Shown here one piece after another: positions 47,608-59,737 of a stretch of 64,000 bases of DNA. The stretch's first letter is position 1. Each line of letters starts with the position of its first letter. The notes beneath the pieces are model-generated. The model worked only from the letters and a program-made list of their open reading frames with translations. It searched no databases and was not told the origin of the DNA. The DNA is taken from positions 62,001 to 126,000 of the forward strand of contig NZ_MLFS01000003.1 of the NCBI RefSeq assembly GCF_002095485.1, written 5' to 3'. A program made the translations under genes and the position numbers. Origin of the DNA: Pantoea wallisii (GTDB taxonomy: Bacteria > Pseudomonadota > Gammaproteobacteria > Enterobacterales > Enterobacteriaceae).

Positions 47608-49419
47608 TTAGAGCAGGAGTTGCCCGGCTTTTGTCAGCACCTGGCTACCGGAACGTGCGGGGTTATCATAATTGTAAATATCTGTACGATACTGGGGCTG
47701 CCCGTCATCGGCTACCCAGGCCGTCAGATAGTAGAGATTGACCGGAATGCGATGACGAATCGGCACGTAGCGCGTATCGCCCTGCTTCAGGGTGTCGGAG
47801 ATACGGTTATCATTCCAGCCCGCATCCTGCAGCAGCAGATCGGCCAGTTCTGAAGCTTTATTCACGCGCACGCAGCCTGAGCTCAGTGCACGGATGTCGC
47901 GCTGGAACAGCCCGTGATTCGGCGTATCGTGCAGATAAATGGCGTCCGAGCTGGGCATATTGAATTTGTAGCGGCCCAGTGAGTTCGTTGCCCCCGGCGC
48001 CTGACGGATACGATAGGGGAAGCTGGCCGCGGACACCATGTGCCAGTCAATCATTGAGGGATCGATGACCTCTGCGTCGGCGCTCCAGCCAGACAGCAGC
48101 GTATAGCCGTGTTTATACAGATAACCCGGATCCTGTTTCACTTTTGGCACGATATCCTGGCGCACCAGCGTGGTCGGGACGTTCCACGGCGGATTAAGCA
48201 CCACGTTATTGAGCGCGCTGCGCATCAGCGGCGTTTTGCGATCCGGACGTCCGACAATCACCCGTGACGAGAGAATCGTCGTGCCATTGTTGTAGTAGGT
48301 GAGCGAGTAGTTGGGGATGTTAACCATAATGCCGTTATGCATATCGTCCGGCAGCAGGCGCAGGCGCTGAATGTTCAGTGCCAGCAGCGCCGCACGCATC
48401 TGCGGCGACACATTAAGCCACTCACGCGTCCGCGGGCCAATGGCGCCATCGTCCGCCAGCCCTTGCCAGTGCTGGAAGCGCTTTACGCCATCCACCAGCG
48501 TGGTGTCATAGACATTGTTACTGGAGGGGTGCGTATCCGCACTCACGTTCCCTGCGGCTTCCGGGTTCGCAGGTGGCAGATCGCTGACGCTGGTCGCTGA
48601 CGGGCTGACCGCTACCGGCTGGTTGCTCTGGCTAACCGGTACAGGCGCGGTGGGCACTGCATCCTCGGCCGGATTGGGGGTTGCGGCAGGTGCATTGCTT
48701 AACATCCCGGTGCGCTGCAGGATTTCGCGCAGTGCCGGCACGTCATCGCTGATCTGGCCCGGACGCAGCGTGGCTTTATCACGCAGCTGTGGCCACGGGC
48801 GGTTATCGGTCAGCAAGGTTTTTAGCGCGCTGTGCATAGGGGCATACTGCGGATGCTGCGGCTGCAGCGATTGCACAAAAGCCCGCCCGCCGCCGCCGTT
48901 TACCGCGTTCTGCCACTGATTAATGGCTGAGATCGACGGCATGCTCATTTTGTACGGCACATTGCTGTAGAGCCATGTTTCGCCCTGAGTGGGTACGCCG
49001 GAGACAAACTGCAGATAGCCCAACATCGCATCACTCAGCACGATATCGCGCGCGATCCCCTTAATCTCCGCATTGGTGAGCAGGCTCACCCAGCGGGTAA
49101 ACTGCGGCTGCACGCCGGAGAGCGCCACTTCGGCCAGCTGCTGCTGGAACGCCTGCACGGCATCACGATCCTGCCACAGCGGCGCCATGTTGCGTGCGGC
49201 ATAAATACCGGCCAGACCAGGCAGATAGAAGGGTTGTTCACTGGCACTGAATGCCTGCCGGATCTGCTGCTGACTGGCCGCCACCGACAGCGTACTGTGT
49301 GTGGTGCCTGACAGGGCCGAGCCCATCGCTGCCTGGCCGATCGCCAGGGGCGCGCCAGTCAGTGACAAAGTGAGTGCCAGTACAGCACGGTTAAATCTGT
49401 TTTTATTGTTCAGCAACAT
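47608..49419 (-). CDS. ldtD: L,D-transpeptidase LdtD (YcbB)
   Basis: The 603-aa protein has a signal sequence, an N-terminal scaffold domain and a long Pro/Ala/Ser linker (about 240-300). A peptidoglycan-binding domain ([20 protein letters not shown]) and a YkuD catalytic domain follow, with [14 protein letters not shown] and Cys516 in [14 protein letters not shown]. It makes 3-3 crosslinks in the wall and confers beta-lactam bypass in E. coli. It is adjacent to mepK, which cuts the same bonds. Confidence 0.95.
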   Translation of the reverse strand: MLLNNKNRFNRAVLALTLSLTGAPLAIGQAAMGSALSGTTHSTLSVAASQQQIRQAFSASEQPFYLPGLAGIYAARNMAPLWQDRDAVQAFQQQLAEVALSGVQPQFTRWVSLLTNAEIKGIARDIVLSDAMLGYLQFVSGVPTQGETWLYSNVPYKMSMPSISAINQWQNAVNGGGGRAFVQSLQPQHPQYAPMHSALKTLLTDNRPWPQLRDKATLRPGQISDDVPALREILQRTGMLSNAPAATPNPAEDAVPTAPVPVSQSNQPVAVSPSATSVSDLPPANPEAAGNVSADTHPSSNNVYDTTLVDGVKRFQHWQGLADDGAIGPRTREWLNVSPQMRAALLALNIQRLRLLPDDMHNGIMVNIPNYSLTYYNNGTTILSSRVIVGRPDRKTPLMRSALNNVVLNPPWNVPTTLVRQDIVPKVKQDPGYLYKHGYTLLSGWSADAEVIDPSMIDWHMVSAASFPYRIRQAPGATNSLGRYKFNMPSSDAIYLHDTPNHGLFQRDIRALSSGCVRVNKASELADLLLQDAGWNDNRISDTLKQGDTRYVPIRHRIPVNLYYLTAWVADDGQPQYRTDIYNYDNPARSGSQVLTKAGQLLL

Positions 49420-49498
49420 CCCTGCCCCCTTCTTACCAAAGACACAGCATCCTGATAGCGCCGTGTACTGCCTTACTCTTATGATTGAGTATATGAAT

Positions 49499-49531
49499 AA
49501 AAAACGGCACCTGCCTCAAAGACAGATGCCG
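49499..49531 (-). terminator. Terminator of the mukFEB transcript
   Basis: Arms 49521-49531 and 49505-49515 pair over 11 bp (two G-U pairs). On the minus strand they are followed by six T residues (49504-49499). It lies about 45 bp after the mukB stop. Confidence 0.8.
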
Positions 49532-49574
49532 CTTACAGATTAACCGGAGCGCCGGTTTTTAACCAGATGAGCCG

Positions 49575-52500
49575 CTAGCTATTTTCTGTTTCCAGACCCA
49601 GCCCGCTATTTTCATGTTTAACCGGTGCCGGATCGGCAGAAAAACCGCGCAGTCCGACCACGTGCACATGCTCCGTATTGTTAAAGACTTTACGTACCAG
49701 CTTGTAGGTGGTGCCCTTCTCCGGACTGATATTTTCCGGTGCGGCGATCACCAGCTGCATCTCCAGACGCTCACACAGCTCGAACAGGGTCGCGATTGAA
49801 CGGGCATCCAGACGCGCAGCCTCATCCAGGAACAGCAGGCGACACGGCGAAATATCTTTGCCGCGCAGACGGCGGGACTCCTCTTCCCAGCTTTGGACCA
49901 CCATGACCAGAATTGACATGCCGGTACCAATAGCTTCACCGGTGGAGAGCGCGCCACTCTCTGCGCGCAGCCAGCCGTCTGAGCCGCGGTTCACTTCGAC
50001 TTCCATCTCAAGATAGTTGCGGTAGTCCAGCAGCTCTTCGCCGATGGTTTGCGGGGTACGCTGGCCCATGTCAATGTGCGGATTCAGGCGCTGATACAGT
50101 TTTGCCAGCGCTTCCGAGAAGGTCAGACGGTTGCTGGTAAACAGATCCTGGTGCTGTTCATGCTCTTCCGACAGCGTATCCAGCAGCATGGCGTGGGTTT
50201 CCCGCACGTTCACGTTAAGCCGTACGCTGCGCACCTGGCCGAAGCTCACGGTTTGCAAGCCCTGGTTCAGCTGGCGAATACGGTTCTGCTCGCGCTGAAT
50301 GGTTTTGCGGATGATATTCGCCGCACTGCGTGAACTGATCGCCAGCGTCTGTTCGCGCGCCGTCAGCTCCTCGGTCAGACGGTTCAGTTCGATCTCCATC
50401 TGCTCAATGGCTTCAACCGGATCGTCAGTGCGGATAATATCCTGGCGGATACGTTCACGCAGATGCTGGTAGACAGCAATAAAGAACTGAATTTTGCGCT
50501 CCGGCCGCTTGGGATCTTCTGACATGCGCAGAACATCGCGCAGATGCTCGTTATCCGCTACCGCCAGACGCAGCGCCCCCAGCGCCTTATCCGACATCGA
50601 ACGCAGCTCGTCACCGCTCAGATAGGCCAGCTCACGGCGATGCAGACGACGCTCCACGCCGTTATCTTTCACCAGACGCAGTACGGTGCACCAGCCCGCT
50701 TTGGCGCTCACCACCTGCTCACGCATCATGTGGTAATCGCGCTCCAGCTTACGCAGCTTCTTCTGCAGGCCGTCCATTTCGGCTTCGCAGAAGGTAAGCT
50801 GTTTCTCCAGCTGATTGCGACGCGCGCGGTTATGGCTGAGCGCACTGTACAGCTCATCGCGCCGGGTACGCGCCCGCGCTTCAGCGCTGGCGTCCGCTGG
50901 CACGCCAATATCCTGCATCTCCTGCTGCAGCTCTTTCAGCATGTCGCGCTTGGCGTCATAAGAGCTCTTCAGGGATGCCAGCACCTGTGAATATTGCGTC
51001 AGCTGCGCCTGATGCTCACGCAGACGTTCGCGCGCACGGTTGCGTTCGCCCTCAGCCTGCTCGAGACGCTGGCGCAGTTTGTCATTCAAATCGCTGTTGC
51101 CGTTCAGCATGCCGGCAGAGTCTTCGTAGCTGAAGTGCGCCCGACGCTGTACCACCTCGGTCAGGGCAAAGGCCTGCTGACGCGCATCGCGCTGCTGCTG
51201 CTGCGCCTGCTGATAGTCGCGCTGCAGCTGATCGTGCTGCTGCGGATCGCTCTGCAGCACGCTAACCAGCGTCTCCAGCTTCGCGAGTTTGCTGCCGTGC
51301 TGATGCAGGAAGCGTGCCGCGTCCTGTGCCTCTTCAACCCGCTCGCGGATCTCCTCACAGCGATCGCCCAGCGAATCATCCAGCAGCAGATTAACGCGCG
51401 GTAACAGACGGTTGAGCTGAGCTACGCCCTCTTTCGCCTGTTCAAACTGCGCACGCTGCTGCTGGTTATCATTTTCGTGCTGCGCCAGCGCACGCTCCAG
51501 CTCGCCACGGCGGCTGCTGAGCTGACGAATCTGCGCTTCCGGATCATCGTCAAACGCCACGGCCAGATGGCTGCCGATAAAGCGGCTGAAGGATTGATGC
51601 AGACGCTGCGTTTTCTGCACGTCAAATGAGAGAGTGGCAAAGCGCTCTGCCAGCCGATCGCGCTCGTTACCAAGCAGCTCCAGCTGGTTCTCACGCGCGG
51701 CGCGGCCAAACAGCGGTATTTTCGGGAAGCGCGAATAGCGCCACTGTCGCTCCGCCACTTTCACAACTACCGCGTTCTGTAGCTCATCCACGCTGAACAC
51801 GCTGTCATCAAACGCCTGCGGATCGCCCTCGATCAGATAGAGATCTTCCGGACACTCCTCCAGGCCGTCGAGCATTTCACGCACCAGCGACAGATCCGGT
51901 ACCACGATGGCGTGGCGTGACGGACCGTACAGCGCCGAGAAGTACGGCGCATCGTCCAGCGTAACGTCATCGTAAATCTCTGACAGCAGCACACCCCCAA
52001 ATCGCTCAGCGAGCTGCGTCAGGCGCGCATCTTCTGCACCGCCCGGCTGGCTGAGCCGTTCGATCTGCTGCTCAACCTCACGTTTCCGCGCGGCCACTTC
52101 ATCGCGCTCTACGGTGGTTTCACGCTCGCGCTCCAGCAGCTGCTGCATGTATTCCGTGATCTGCTGGCTGCTGCTGAGCTGCTGACCGGTCTGCTCGCTC
52201 AGCTGCGTCAGAATCTCCTGCGCGGCCAGCCAGTGCGGTGCCCGTGCTGTCAGCGTGCTGATACGTTCACGCAGCTGCTCCAGCTCCTGACGCATCAGCA
52301 TGCGGCGCTCACCGGCATCGGCCACGCTTTCGTTCAGCTGTTCGATCTGCGCTTCCAGTTCACGCTGCAGGCCCTCCAGCGCATCGGCTTCATACTGCTG
52401 GCCCTGACGTTTGCAGAAGTCAGCCAGCAGACGTTCGGCGTCGTGCTGTTCACGCAGGCGCGTTTCCAGCTCGTTCAGACGCAGGCGCAGCGAAGAGAGC

Positions 52501-54041
52501 TGCTCGGCGTGATGGCGCTGATTCGCCGCATCACGCAACAACTCACGGCCGGTCTGCCAGGCATCCTGACGGCTCACTTCACCGGCGATGCTGGTGACCA
52601 GCGCCAGCGCCTGCTCAAACTGGCTGTGCGCCGCTTCGGCCACGCTCAGCTTCTGCTCCAGACGCAGCAGGCGTTCGGTAGCTTCCTCTTCGCGCGCCTG
52701 GAAGGTCTCCTGCCAGTCAGCGGCGTTATCGATGGTCAGATCCGGCAGCTGACACTGCGTACGCGCTCGCTCCAGCGCCTGCAGCGCCTGCTGATACTGG
52801 ATGGCGCGCGTTTGTTGCACATCAAGTGCCTGCTGGAAATCGGCCAGCTGGCTCTTCAGCTCATCCACTTCAATTTCAGCGGCTTCGGCGCGGGCTTCGT
52901 TCTCTTCCTGCACCTCACGCGCTTCGGCGACCACTTCATTCTGCTCTTCCAGGCGGTAGGTCAGCTCCTCCAGATCGGCATCATAACGCGCAATCTTCTC
53001 CTGCTGCCGCATCGCGGTCTGCACCAGATTCAGGTGATCACTCGCCGCCTGATAATCGGTCTCGAGATCGTTCTCCGCCCCGTTGTGTTCGGACAACTCG
53101 CGCGCCATCTCAATGTGGCGATACTGCTCAGACGCCAGCTGGTTGCGGCTGGTAAACAGCTCGTTACGCAGCTGCAGCGCGCCATCGAGGTGAATGCGGC
53201 GCTCATTGGCGTGGCGCATGTAGTCGGCGGACACATAGCTGGTCGCTTCGGAGATCAGGTGCTTAAACAGATCGCGATCGGACTGCGTAACGCGAATCGC
53301 TTCCAGCGTCATACGGTTTTCACGCAGCGCGGCTTCCATATCCTGGAACGCCTTACGCACGCCACTGTTTTCCGGCAGCAGGTAATCACGCAGCGAGCGG
53401 GTGATGGCGCTGGAGATACCGCCGTACAGCGAGGCTTCGATCAGACGATAGAACTTACTGCGATCGCCCGCGGTGCGCAGACGGCGCGGCACCACGCCAA
53501 GTTCAAACATCATGGCGTGATAATCAGTGACCGAGTTGTACTGGCGGAACTGCACGCCCTCGTGCGCTTCTACGCGCTCTTTCACTTCCGCCAGCGGCAG
53601 TACGCGCGCCTGACGGCTGTTGAGGATCTCTGTCAGCATATCGGTTGGCAGCGAATCGGTCGGCAGGCCATGAATACTGAACGGTTTGATATCCACCTTT
53701 TTATCGCGCCCGGCGACCTGCTGCAGACGCACGCCTGCTATCACGCGCTGATGACGTGAGTTAACCACATCCAGCACCGCATAGCAGACACCCGCGCGGA
53801 GCTTACCGTGCAGGCCTTTATCGCGTGAACCCGAGGTCGCGCCCGCTTCAGTGGTATTACGGAAGTGCAGCAGCGTTAAGTCCGGGATCAGCGCCGTTAC
53901 AAACGCCGCCATGGTGGTGGATTTACCGGCACCGTTACCGCCGGAGAGCGTGGTCACTAACTCATCAAGATCAAAGGTGCGGGCAAAGAAGCCGTTCCAG
54001 TTGATCAGCGTTAGCGAGCGAAATTTACCGCGTTCAATCAT
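49575..54041 (-). CDS. mukB: Chromosome partition protein MukB (SMC-like ATPase)
   Basis: The 1488-aa protein has an N-terminal ATPase lobe with Walker [12 protein letters not shown] (33-43). Two long coiled coils flank the hinge (about 640-790), and the C-terminal lobe has the ABC signature [11 protein letters not shown] and Walker [14 protein letters not shown]. It dimerises and with MukE and MukF forms the MukBEF condensin that organises and segregates the chromosome. Size matches E. coli (1486 aa). Its start overlaps the mukE stop by 4 bp. Confidence 0.98.
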   Translation of the reverse strand: MIERGKFRSLTLINWNGFFARTFDLDELVTTLSGGNGAGKSTTMAAFVTALIPDLTLLHFRNTTEAGATSGSRDKGLHGKLRAGVCYAVLDVVNSRHQRVIAGVRLQQVAGRDKKVDIKPFSIHGLPTDSLPTDMLTEILNSRQARVLPLAEVKERVEAHEGVQFRQYNSVTDYHAMMFELGVVPRRLRTAGDRSKFYRLIEASLYGGISSAITRSLRDYLLPENSGVRKAFQDMEAALRENRMTLEAIRVTQSDRDLFKHLISEATSYVSADYMRHANERRIHLDGALQLRNELFTSRNQLASEQYRHIEMARELSEHNGAENDLETDYQAASDHLNLVQTAMRQQEKIARYDADLEELTYRLEEQNEVVAEAREVQEENEARAEAAEIEVDELKSQLADFQQALDVQQTRAIQYQQALQALERARTQCQLPDLTIDNAADWQETFQAREEEATERLLRLEQKLSVAEAAHSQFEQALALVTSIAGEVSRQDAWQTGRELLRDAANQRHHAEQLSSLRLRLNELETRLREQHDAERLLADFCKRQGQQYEADALEGLQRELEAQIEQLNESVADAGERRMLMRQELEQLRERISTLTARAPHWLAAQEILTQLSEQTGQQLSSSQQITEYMQQLLERERETTVERDEVAARKREVEQQIERLSQPGGAEDARLTQLAERFGGVLLSEIYDDVTLDDAPYFSALYGPSRHAIVVPDLSLVREMLDGLEECPEDLYLIEGDPQAFDDSVFSVDELQNAVVVKVAERQWRYSRFPKIPLFGRAARENQLELLGNERDRLAERFATLSFDVQKTQRLHQSFSRFIGSHLAVAFDDDPEAQIRQLSSRRGELERALAQHENDNQQQRAQFEQAKEGVAQLNRLLPRVNLLLDDSLGDRCEEIRERVEEAQDAARFLHQHGSKLAKLETLVSVLQSDPQQHDQLQRDYQQAQQQQRDARQQAFALTEVVQRRAHFSYEDSAGMLNGNSDLNDKLRQRLEQAEGERNRARERLREHQAQLTQYSQVLASLKSSYDAKRDMLKELQQEMQDIGVPADASAEARARTRRDELYSALSHNRARRNQLEKQLTFCEAEMDGLQKKLRKLERDYHMMREQVVSAKAGWCTVLRLVKDNGVERRLHRRELAYLSGDELRSMSDKALGALRLAVADNEHLRDVLRMSEDPKRPERKIQFFIAVYQHLRERIRQDIIRTDDPVEAIEQMEIELNRLTEELTAREQTLAISSRSAANIIRKTIQREQNRIRQLNQGLQTVSFGQVRSVRLNVNVRETHAMLLDTLSEEHEQHQDLFTSNRLTFSEALAKLYQRLNPHIDMGQRTPQTIGEELLDYRNYLEMEVEVNRGSDGWLRAESGALSTGEAIGTGMSILVMVVQSWEEESRRLRGKDISPCRLLFLDEAARLDARSIATLFELCERLEMQLVIAAPENISPEKGTTYKLVRKVFNNTEHVHVVGLRGFSADPAPVKHENSGLGLETENS

Positions 54042-54766
54042 GCCTGTTCTTCCTCCGCGCTATCACTCGCGTCGTTTTCGCTGTCATTCTCTGCATCATC
54101 GTTATCGCTGGCGGCAGCTGCGCGCTCCAGCGTCATGGCTTCGCCGTCACGAATCAGGCGCAGCTGCGCTTCACGCGCATCATCGCCGCTGCGGACATCG
54201 GCGCCAAAGCGGAATACTGACTCCATGATACGGAACTTGCTGCTGTCGTTACCCATAAACCACACCATGCCGAGACGGCGCAGGCGGCTGAGCGAGGCGC
54301 GCATTTTTTCCTGCAGCTTCGCCCGATCAAGGTCAGAGCCGGTGGAGCGCTGGTTCACCAGCTTCAACAACTTGCCCTCGTCGGCCAGTGACAGCAGCTC
54401 GTCATACAGCTCCTGCTGGGTAAAGATGCCCTCATTCGCCAGCCGCTCAGGGCTGAGATAGAGATAGCACAGGATTTTGCCTACCATCATGTCCAGCTCA
54501 GAGAGTACCGAGCGCGGAATCAGCGTGGTGGAGCGCGGACGCAGATAGAAAAAACCTTCCGGCGCGCGAATCAGCTCAACGTTATAGCGCGCGTAAAACT
54601 CTTCCAGAAAAGTCTGGTAATCCATCAGAAATGCGTGGTTATCCAGCTCTTCGATACCAATATGGCGGCCTGCACGTAACTGGCTATCCAGCGCAGGGAA
54701 AATCGGGTTTGCCAGTGCCAGCGCCAGTTTGACGGGCATCACTTGTTCAATATTTGTCGATGACAT
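54038..54766 (-). CDS. mukE: Condensin subunit MukE
   Basis: The 242-aa protein has tandem winged-helix domains with nearly invariant blocks ([40 protein letters not shown]). It bridges MukF and MukB. The start [10 protein letters not shown] at 54766 matches E. coli and overlaps mukF by 20 bp; a longer frame upstream is not used. The C-terminal 25 residues are a very acidic Asp/Glu/Ser/Asn tail, slightly longer than in E. coli. Confidence 0.96.
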   Translation of the reverse strand: MSSTNIEQVMPVKLALALANPIFPALDSQLRAGRHIGIEELDNHAFLMDYQTFLEEFYARYNVELIRAPEGFFYLRPRSTTLIPRSVLSELDMMVGKILCYLYLSPERLANEGIFTQQELYDELLSLADEGKLLKLVNQRSTGSDLDRAKLQEKMRASLSRLRRLGMVWFMGNDSSKFRIMESVFRFGADVRSGDDAREAQLRLIRDGEAMTLERAAAASDNDDAENDSENDASDSAEEEQA

Positions 54767-56069
54767 GTGCCTGCACCTTGGCTCCGTAATCATTAATAGT
54801 TTGCCACTCTGCCGGCAAACCGGCTAAATCAGCTTCAGCCACGCCGAGTCGCACCGCCTGATCGATCACGATGCGTGCAAGGTCAAAGTGGCGCGCGCGC
54901 GGATACTGCGCCAGATAGTCACGCATCACCGTGGCAAGATGCAGCGGCTTCTGCTGCTGCTTGTAGATCAGCAGCGCTTCTTCAATCATCGCTGCCAGCT
55001 GTTCGCGGATTTCGTTGAACTCTTCGTACTCCATCTCCGGTGGCAGCTCGCCCATCACCTCGTCATTGCGCAGCGTCATCTCCTCGTCACGCATATCAAA
55101 CAGGCGATCGGCGTTGGCGTAGGTCAGCGCCCACGGCTGGTCGAAATAGTTCTGCACCGACAGGCGCAAACGCTGCGCGAAGACGCGGTTCTTATCCATG
55201 TCGATGGCGGTACGAATAAATTTGTGTACGTGGCGGTCATAGCCGATCCACAGATCGATCGCCTGCTGTCCCCAGCTGATGATGCGATCGAGTTTATTCT
55301 GTAAATCAAACACCAGCTTATCGACAAACCCCAGATCCGGGCTGCTGAGCGTGGCGTCCTGAATGCGCAGCAGGTTAGCCTGCAACTTATCGCCGGCCGC
55401 CTCCAGCGTATCCTGTAGCTCGCGTAGCGTGCCGGAGGTTTCCGACAGCAGCAGTTCACAGCTGGAGATCGCCGCACGCCAGTCTTTGTTGAGCAGATCG
55501 GCAATATCGGTTTTCACCGCCTGCTGCTGCTCATCCATCAGCCGCTGCGTCATGTCGATACTGTCGAAGATCTCCGCCACGGAGTACTTCAGCGGCGCAA
55601 AGACGTTGCGGTGCCAGTGGAACTCATCACCATCCTCTTCGGCGGCATCGGCCGCACGCTTGAGCTCCTGCGCCACAATCGACAGCTGCATTGACAGGCG
55701 CAGCGTTGAGAACTCACGCTGGCGGATGTAGTAGTCGGTGATGCCGATCGCCAGCGGCGTCAGGCGGTAAATGGCGTGGCCTTCGCTCAGTTCGCTGGTA
55801 AAGCGGTTAAGCAGGCGCTGGCGCACCATATCATTGATAGCGTTGTTGGCGCGCACCTGCACCGTTTCGCTGGTTTGTTCGAATGCCTTACTGACATGGC
55901 GAAATGCATCAATCAGTTCGCCTTCACTCATTTCGCCATCCATCCGCTCGCCGTTGAGCGTGGCGATGGCCAGTAAAAAGGCCAGACGTTCTACCGGCAA
56001 CGCAAGTGAAAAGTCACTCTTGCGCGCCCATGCCACCAGTTCGGGGACCGTCTGGGAAAACTCGCTCAT
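54747..56069 (-). CDS. mukF: Kleisin-like condensin subunit MukF
   Basis: The 440-aa protein equals E. coli MukF in length. It has an N-terminal winged helix ([20 protein letters not shown]), a middle helical dimerisation region, and a C-terminal winged helix that contacts the MukB head ([20 protein letters not shown]). It is the kleisin of MukBEF. It overlaps cmoM by 4 bp upstream and mukE by 20 bp downstream, so cmoM-mukFEB is one coupled operon. Confidence 0.97.
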   Translation of the reverse strand: MSEFSQTVPELVAWARKSDFSLALPVERLAFLLAIATLNGERMDGEMSEGELIDAFRHVSKAFEQTSETVQVRANNAINDMVRQRLLNRFTSELSEGHAIYRLTPLAIGITDYYIRQREFSTLRLSMQLSIVAQELKRAADAAEEDGDEFHWHRNVFAPLKYSVAEIFDSIDMTQRLMDEQQQAVKTDIADLLNKDWRAAISSCELLLSETSGTLRELQDTLEAAGDKLQANLLRIQDATLSSPDLGFVDKLVFDLQNKLDRIISWGQQAIDLWIGYDRHVHKFIRTAIDMDKNRVFAQRLRLSVQNYFDQPWALTYANADRLFDMRDEEMTLRNDEVMGELPPEMEYEEFNEIREQLAAMIEEALLIYKQQQKPLHLATVMRDYLAQYPRARHFDLARIVIDQAVRLGVAEADLAGLPAEWQTINDYGAKVQAHVIDKY

Positions 56070-56849
56070 AGTTGATCCTTCTGACTGGGTTTGCGCGCGG
56101 TCACATGGATATAGCGCCCTAAACTTAAAAAGGGCTCCTGGCGACAGTAGCGCCGCTCCATCTCAATAATTTCCTCAACGCTCTTCCCGGTGCCGGGCTG
56201 CGGCTTCATGTAGTCACAAAACACGCGAATACCGGCACGCTGTTCAATCTCAAAACCACACTGTGTTAACCAGCGATTCACATCATCCGGATCGCGGGGG
56301 AAATCCGGCGAAAGCGTGCGCTTCTTGCGTTTCGCCATATTGGCGCGCAGATAGCCGAAATTACCAAGGGTCAGGGTGCGAAACGTCAGGCCGTGTGCGT
56401 TGTAAAACATCAGCGACAGCACGCCGCCAGGCTGCAGCGTATGCCACAGCGCCTGCAGTACCGCCTGCGGATCGGCTACCCACTCAAGCACAGCGTGAAA
56501 CAATACCAGATCCACGGGCTTATCCAAATGCTCCCCAATCTGCTGGGCGCTAATTTGTTTGAATTGCATGTTATGGCTCACACCCTCGGCATGCGCGTGG
56601 GCTTCGGCCAGCTTGAGCATCTCAATCGACAGATCGCACAGCATTACCTGGTGACCGCGGGCCGCCAGGCCACTGGCGATCTGTCCGACGCCACCCCCGG
56701 CATCCAGCACCGCGAGCGGACCGTCCGGCAGCGTGGGCAGAATGGTGTCCAGCTCATCCCACAGGATCGCCTGGCGCACCTGCTTTGCGGGTGCCGTAAA
56801 TGTTTTGCGAGAATTTATCCGCCAGATCGTCAAAGTTACGATCCTGCAT
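56066..56849 (-). pseudogene. cmoM: tRNA (cmo5U34) carboxyl methyltransferase CmoM, with an N-terminal frameshift
   Basis: Most of the enzyme reads in one frame: AILWDELDTI, SAM motif VLDAGGGVGQIASGLAARG, LFHAVLEWVADP, MFYNAHGL and [10 protein letters not shown]. The true N-terminus, from ATG 56849 (MQDRNFDDLADKFSQNIYGT), is in another frame up to 56783. Two bases are missing there, or one is extra; restoring GGG for G gives TRKGQVRQAILW as in E. coli. CmoM adds a methyl ester to cmo5U in wobble uridines of some tRNAs. An internal ATG start near 56833 would remove the conserved N-terminus. Confidence 0.85.
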
Positions 56850-56973
56850 GGTGAGGGCTCCGCTTTGCTGCATTCAACTTGTGCTATTTTGTCACAGGCT
56901 CAACAAGAATGAACCTTTCATCCCGCAGTAACTGTCCGGCTGCTGTTTTTTCGGACAAAAGGAGTAATTTTCA

Positions 56974-57753
56974 ATGTTTTTTGCGTTAAAAAAATGGATT
57001 GGCGCGATGCTACTGCCTTTGCCGTTGCTGTTATCGCTGATGGCGGCAGGACTTTTGCTGCTCTGGTTTAGTCGCTGGCAAAAAAGCGGCAAAATCCTTA
57101 TCTCTGTAAGCTGGCTACTGTTACTTTTGCTGAGCCTGCAACCGGTGGCCGATCGGTTGCTGGCGCCGCTGGAGAATCAGTACGCTACCTGGAACGGCAG
57201 CGAGCCGGTCGATTACATCGTGGTGCTGGGTGGCGGCTACACCTATAACCGCGAGTGGGCGCCAAGCTCTAATCTGCTCAACAATAGTCTGCCGCGCGTC
57301 ACGGAAGGTGTGCGTCAATGGCGGCGCTATCCGCAGGCAAAAATGATCTTTACCGGGGCCGCGGCGGGCTTCAACCCCCGCAGCAATGCCAGCGTAGCGG
57401 CCGGCGTAGCGGAGAGCCTGGGTGTGCCGGCGGATGCGATTATTATCCTCGACCAGCCGCATGATACCGGAGAGGAGGCGCTGGCGGTAAAGCAGACCAT
57501 CGGAGAACATCCGTTCCTGCTGATCTCCTCCGCTAACCACCTGCCGCGGGCGATGCGCTTTTTCCAGGGTGCCGGCCTGAACCCGCTGCCAGCACCGGCT
57601 AACCAGCTGGCGATCACCTCACCGATTAGCGTGTGGGACAGGACGCTGCCTTCGCCGCTCTGGCTCAGCCACAGCCAGCGTGCCGTGTATGAGACGCTGG
57701 GGCTGATTTGGCAAAGGCTGCACGGCAATGGCTCAGCCGAGCCAGGGGAGTAA
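56974..57753 (+). CDS. elyC: Envelope biogenesis factor ElyC (DUF218)
   Basis: The 259-aa protein has two N-terminal membrane helices (about 10-33 and 40-56) and a periplasmic DUF218 domain (DYIVVLGGGYTYNREWAPSS, FTGAAAGFNPRSNASVAAGV, LLISSANHLPRAMRFFQGAG). In E. coli, ElyC is needed for normal peptidoglycan synthesis at low temperature, probably through undecaprenyl-phosphate metabolism. It is divergent from cmoM and its last 21 bp overlap convergent ycbJ. Confidence 0.94.
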   Translation: MFFALKKWIGAMLLPLPLLLSLMAAGLLLLWFSRWQKSGKILISVSWLLLLLLSLQPVADRLLAPLENQYATWNGSEPVDYIVVLGGGYTYNREWAPSSNLLNNSLPRVTEGVRQWRRYPQAKMIFTGAAAGFNPRSNASVAAGVAESLGVPADAIIILDQPHDTGEEALAVKQTIGEHPFLLISSANHLPRAMRFFQGAGLNPLPAPANQLAITSPISVWDRTLPSPLWLSHSQRAVYETLGLIWQRLHGNGSAEPGE

Positions 57754-58619
57754 CTGCCGGCAGGCGTGATCGAAGCGCGGGCGGTCAAACTGCCCGCTGC
57801 TGACCAGCGTATCCACGCAATCCCACATCTGATAGAGCCAGCGTCGCCACACAAAGCCCTCGGCGACCGGGGCTCGCTGCAGATAGTATTGCAGCAGCGA
57901 CGCTTCTGCCCCGCTATCAGCCAGCCGCATCAAATCGTATTCACGCGGAGCCCACAAAATCGTACCGGGCTGCATCATGGCGATCAGCTGATCGCTCCGC
58001 GCATCTTTCAGCACGCTGGCGAGGCGCAGATTCCCGTGCACCAGCACACAGGGATCATCAAACCCCTCAAACAGACGCGGCAGCTGCTGGCGGCTGCGGA
58101 ACAGCATCTGCCGATCTTCCAGCGTCAGAAACGGCGGCGATAACCCGCCCAGCGTAGACCAGAGCACCTCGACGCGCTGGCGATACCACGCCGGCCAGCG
58201 ATTCTCCTGCACGCTATCCACACTGCCCACCAGGCCATGACTCTCCAGACGGTGCCACGCCAGCACGCCCTCAACAATTTGCTCACAGAGCTGCGTCCAG
58301 CGGTCAGCTGTACGGGCGGGGGCCTCCGCCGATACGCCGTTATAGCGCGCCATCAGCAGCATCTCATGGGCGGGTGGCTGCTGGCTGAGCACCAGACCGC
58401 CGGAACAGCGATCAGGCTATCGTGACTGAGCAGCGTGAGTTTTTGCGCTTCGAGCGCGGCACGGCCCTGATGGCGGAAGTACTTTGCCACCAGCGGCATG
58501 GGTCTGCCGTGATCGTCATAGAGGGCATAGAGCCGCGACTGCGCCTGTTCGCTGATGGTTTCCAGCCGGCTGACGGCTTCACCCAGCACCAGGGCCAGTT
58601 CTGAACGGAGTTGTTCCAT
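57733..58619 (-). pseudogene. ycbJ: YcbJ, putative phosphotransferase-fold protein, frameshifted
   Basis: From ATG 58619 the N-terminal frame (MEQLRSELALVLGEAVSRLE) runs to LLSHDSLIAVPA, and the rest (MLLMARYNGVSAEAPARTAD, the APH-like CVLVHGNLRLASVLKD and the end RWLYQMWDCVD) is in another frame. The switch is near 58397-58398. One lost G or a 7-bp loss between short GGTCT repeats would both explain it. Together they make about 295 aa as in E. coli YcbJ. The family resembles aminoglycoside/choline phosphotransferases, but its function is unknown. It is convergent with elyC. Confidence 0.85.
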
Positions 58620-58697
58620 TGCATTTTCCTCCGGCGTAAATGATTCCACTCCCCTGGAGGTCACACAGGCGCGACACGGCGCGCCGGATCAAACGTA

Positions 58698-58722
58698 ACG
58701 GCCAGCAGCCTGCACTGGCCGT
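58698..58722. terminator. Hairpin downstream of kdsB
   Basis: ACGGCCAG (58698-58705) and CTGGCCGT (58715-58722) form a perfect 8-bp stem in the gap after kdsB. The minus-strand tail TACGTTTG is only partly U-rich, so termination may be weak. Confidence 0.5.
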
Positions 58723-58729
58723 CGGTGTT

Positions 58730-59479
58730 TTAGCCTTGCATGGCCGCGCGCACGCGCACCAAATCTTCCGGCGTATCCACACCCACGCTGGGGAGCGTTG
58801 CCGCAACCGCTACGTGAATTTTTTCGCCATACCACAGCACGCGCAGCTGCTCCAGCAGCTCAATTTGCTCCAGCGGACAGGGCTGCCAGGCAATATAGCG
58901 GCGGATAAAGCCGGCGCGGTAGGCGTAAATGCCAATGTGGCGCAGCAGCGTATCACCAATCTGCTCACGCGAATGCGCGTAACGCTCGCGATCCCATGGA
59001 ATGGTGGCGCGTGAGAAGTAGAGCGCGTAGCCGTTAGCATCCGTCACGACTTTAACCGCATTAGGGTTAAACGCCTCTTCCGCATCGGTAATCGGCACGG
59101 CCAGGGTAGCCATGCCCGCATCCGCCTGCGCCAGATTGCCCGCCACCTGGCGCACAATCTCTGCCGGAATCATCGGCTCATCACCCTGCACATTGACAAT
59201 AATGGTGTCATCAGCGAACTGATATTTTTCAATCACTTCGGCCAAACGTTCCGTGCCTGAATGGTGATCGGCGCGCGTCATGCACACTTCACCGCCGGCC
59301 GCGATAACGGCAGCAGCCACATCCGGATGGTCCGTGGCGACAATGACGCGATCGGCGCCCGATTCACGCGCACGCTCCATCACGTGGACAATCATCGGCT
59401 TGCCGTGAATATCAACCAGCGGTTTACCAGGCAGACGCGTTGAGGCATATCGCGCCGGGATAATGGCGACGAAACTCAT
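58730..59479 (-). CDS. kdsB: CMP-KDO synthetase KdsB
   Basis: The 249-aa cytidylyltransferase has the nucleotide-binding start [29 protein letters not shown], and [11 protein letters not shown]. It activates KDO with CTP for lipopolysaccharide inner core assembly in the cytoplasm. It overlaps ycaR by 4 bp and lies close to lpxK-msbA, which act on lipid A, so this end of the window is an LPS-assembly neighbourhood. Confidence 0.97.
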   Translation of the reverse strand: MSFVAIIPARYASTRLPGKPLVDIHGKPMIVHVMERARESGADRVIVATDHPDVAAAVIAAGGEVCMTRADHHSGTERLAEVIEKYQFADDTIIVNVQGDEPMIPAEIVRQVAGNLAQADAGMATLAVPITDAEEAFNPNAVKVVTDANGYALYFSRATIPWDRERYAHSREQIGDTLLRHIGIYAYRAGFIRRYIAWQPCPLEQIELLEQLRVLWYGEKIHVAVAATLPSVGVDTPEDLVRVRAAMQG

Positions 59480-59658
59480 GGATGAATCTCTTCAACAGAT
59501 AACGTGCGGGCTTCCACCTCCAGCAACACCGGAATACCGTCACGTACCGGATAAGCCAGGCCGTCAGGTTTACAAATCAGCTCTTGCTGCTCTTTGTTGT
59601 AATACAGCTTTCCGTTACATACCGGACAGGCAACAATCTCAAGTAAACGGTGATCCAT
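59476..59658 (-). CDS. ycaR: UPF0434/Trm112-like small protein YcaR
   Basis: The 60-aa protein starts [20 protein letters not shown] with one CPxC motif, then a conserved [17 protein letters not shown]. It resembles the Trm112 zinc-ribbon fold, though only one CxxC pair remains. Its role in bacteria is unknown. The ribosome binding site is GGAG. It is translationally coupled to kdsB (4-bp overlap). Confidence 0.94.
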   Translation of the reverse strand: MDHRLLEIVACPVCNGKLYYNKEQQELICKPDGLAYPVRDGIPVLLEVEARTLSVEEIHP

Positions 59659-59737
59659 ACTCTTCTCCTTTCAGGACCGATTCGTCAGACGATTAGCATA
59701 CCATAGCGCAGCTGCGCGCGATGTGCCGGAATCCGGC

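Noticed and set aside
52233-53759. 508-codon open frame on the plus strand, antisense to mukB
   Set aside because: It has no ribosome binding site and no family motifs. Its composition (Leu, Gln, Arg, His) is what the opposite strand of a coiled-coil gene gives; mukB is certain.
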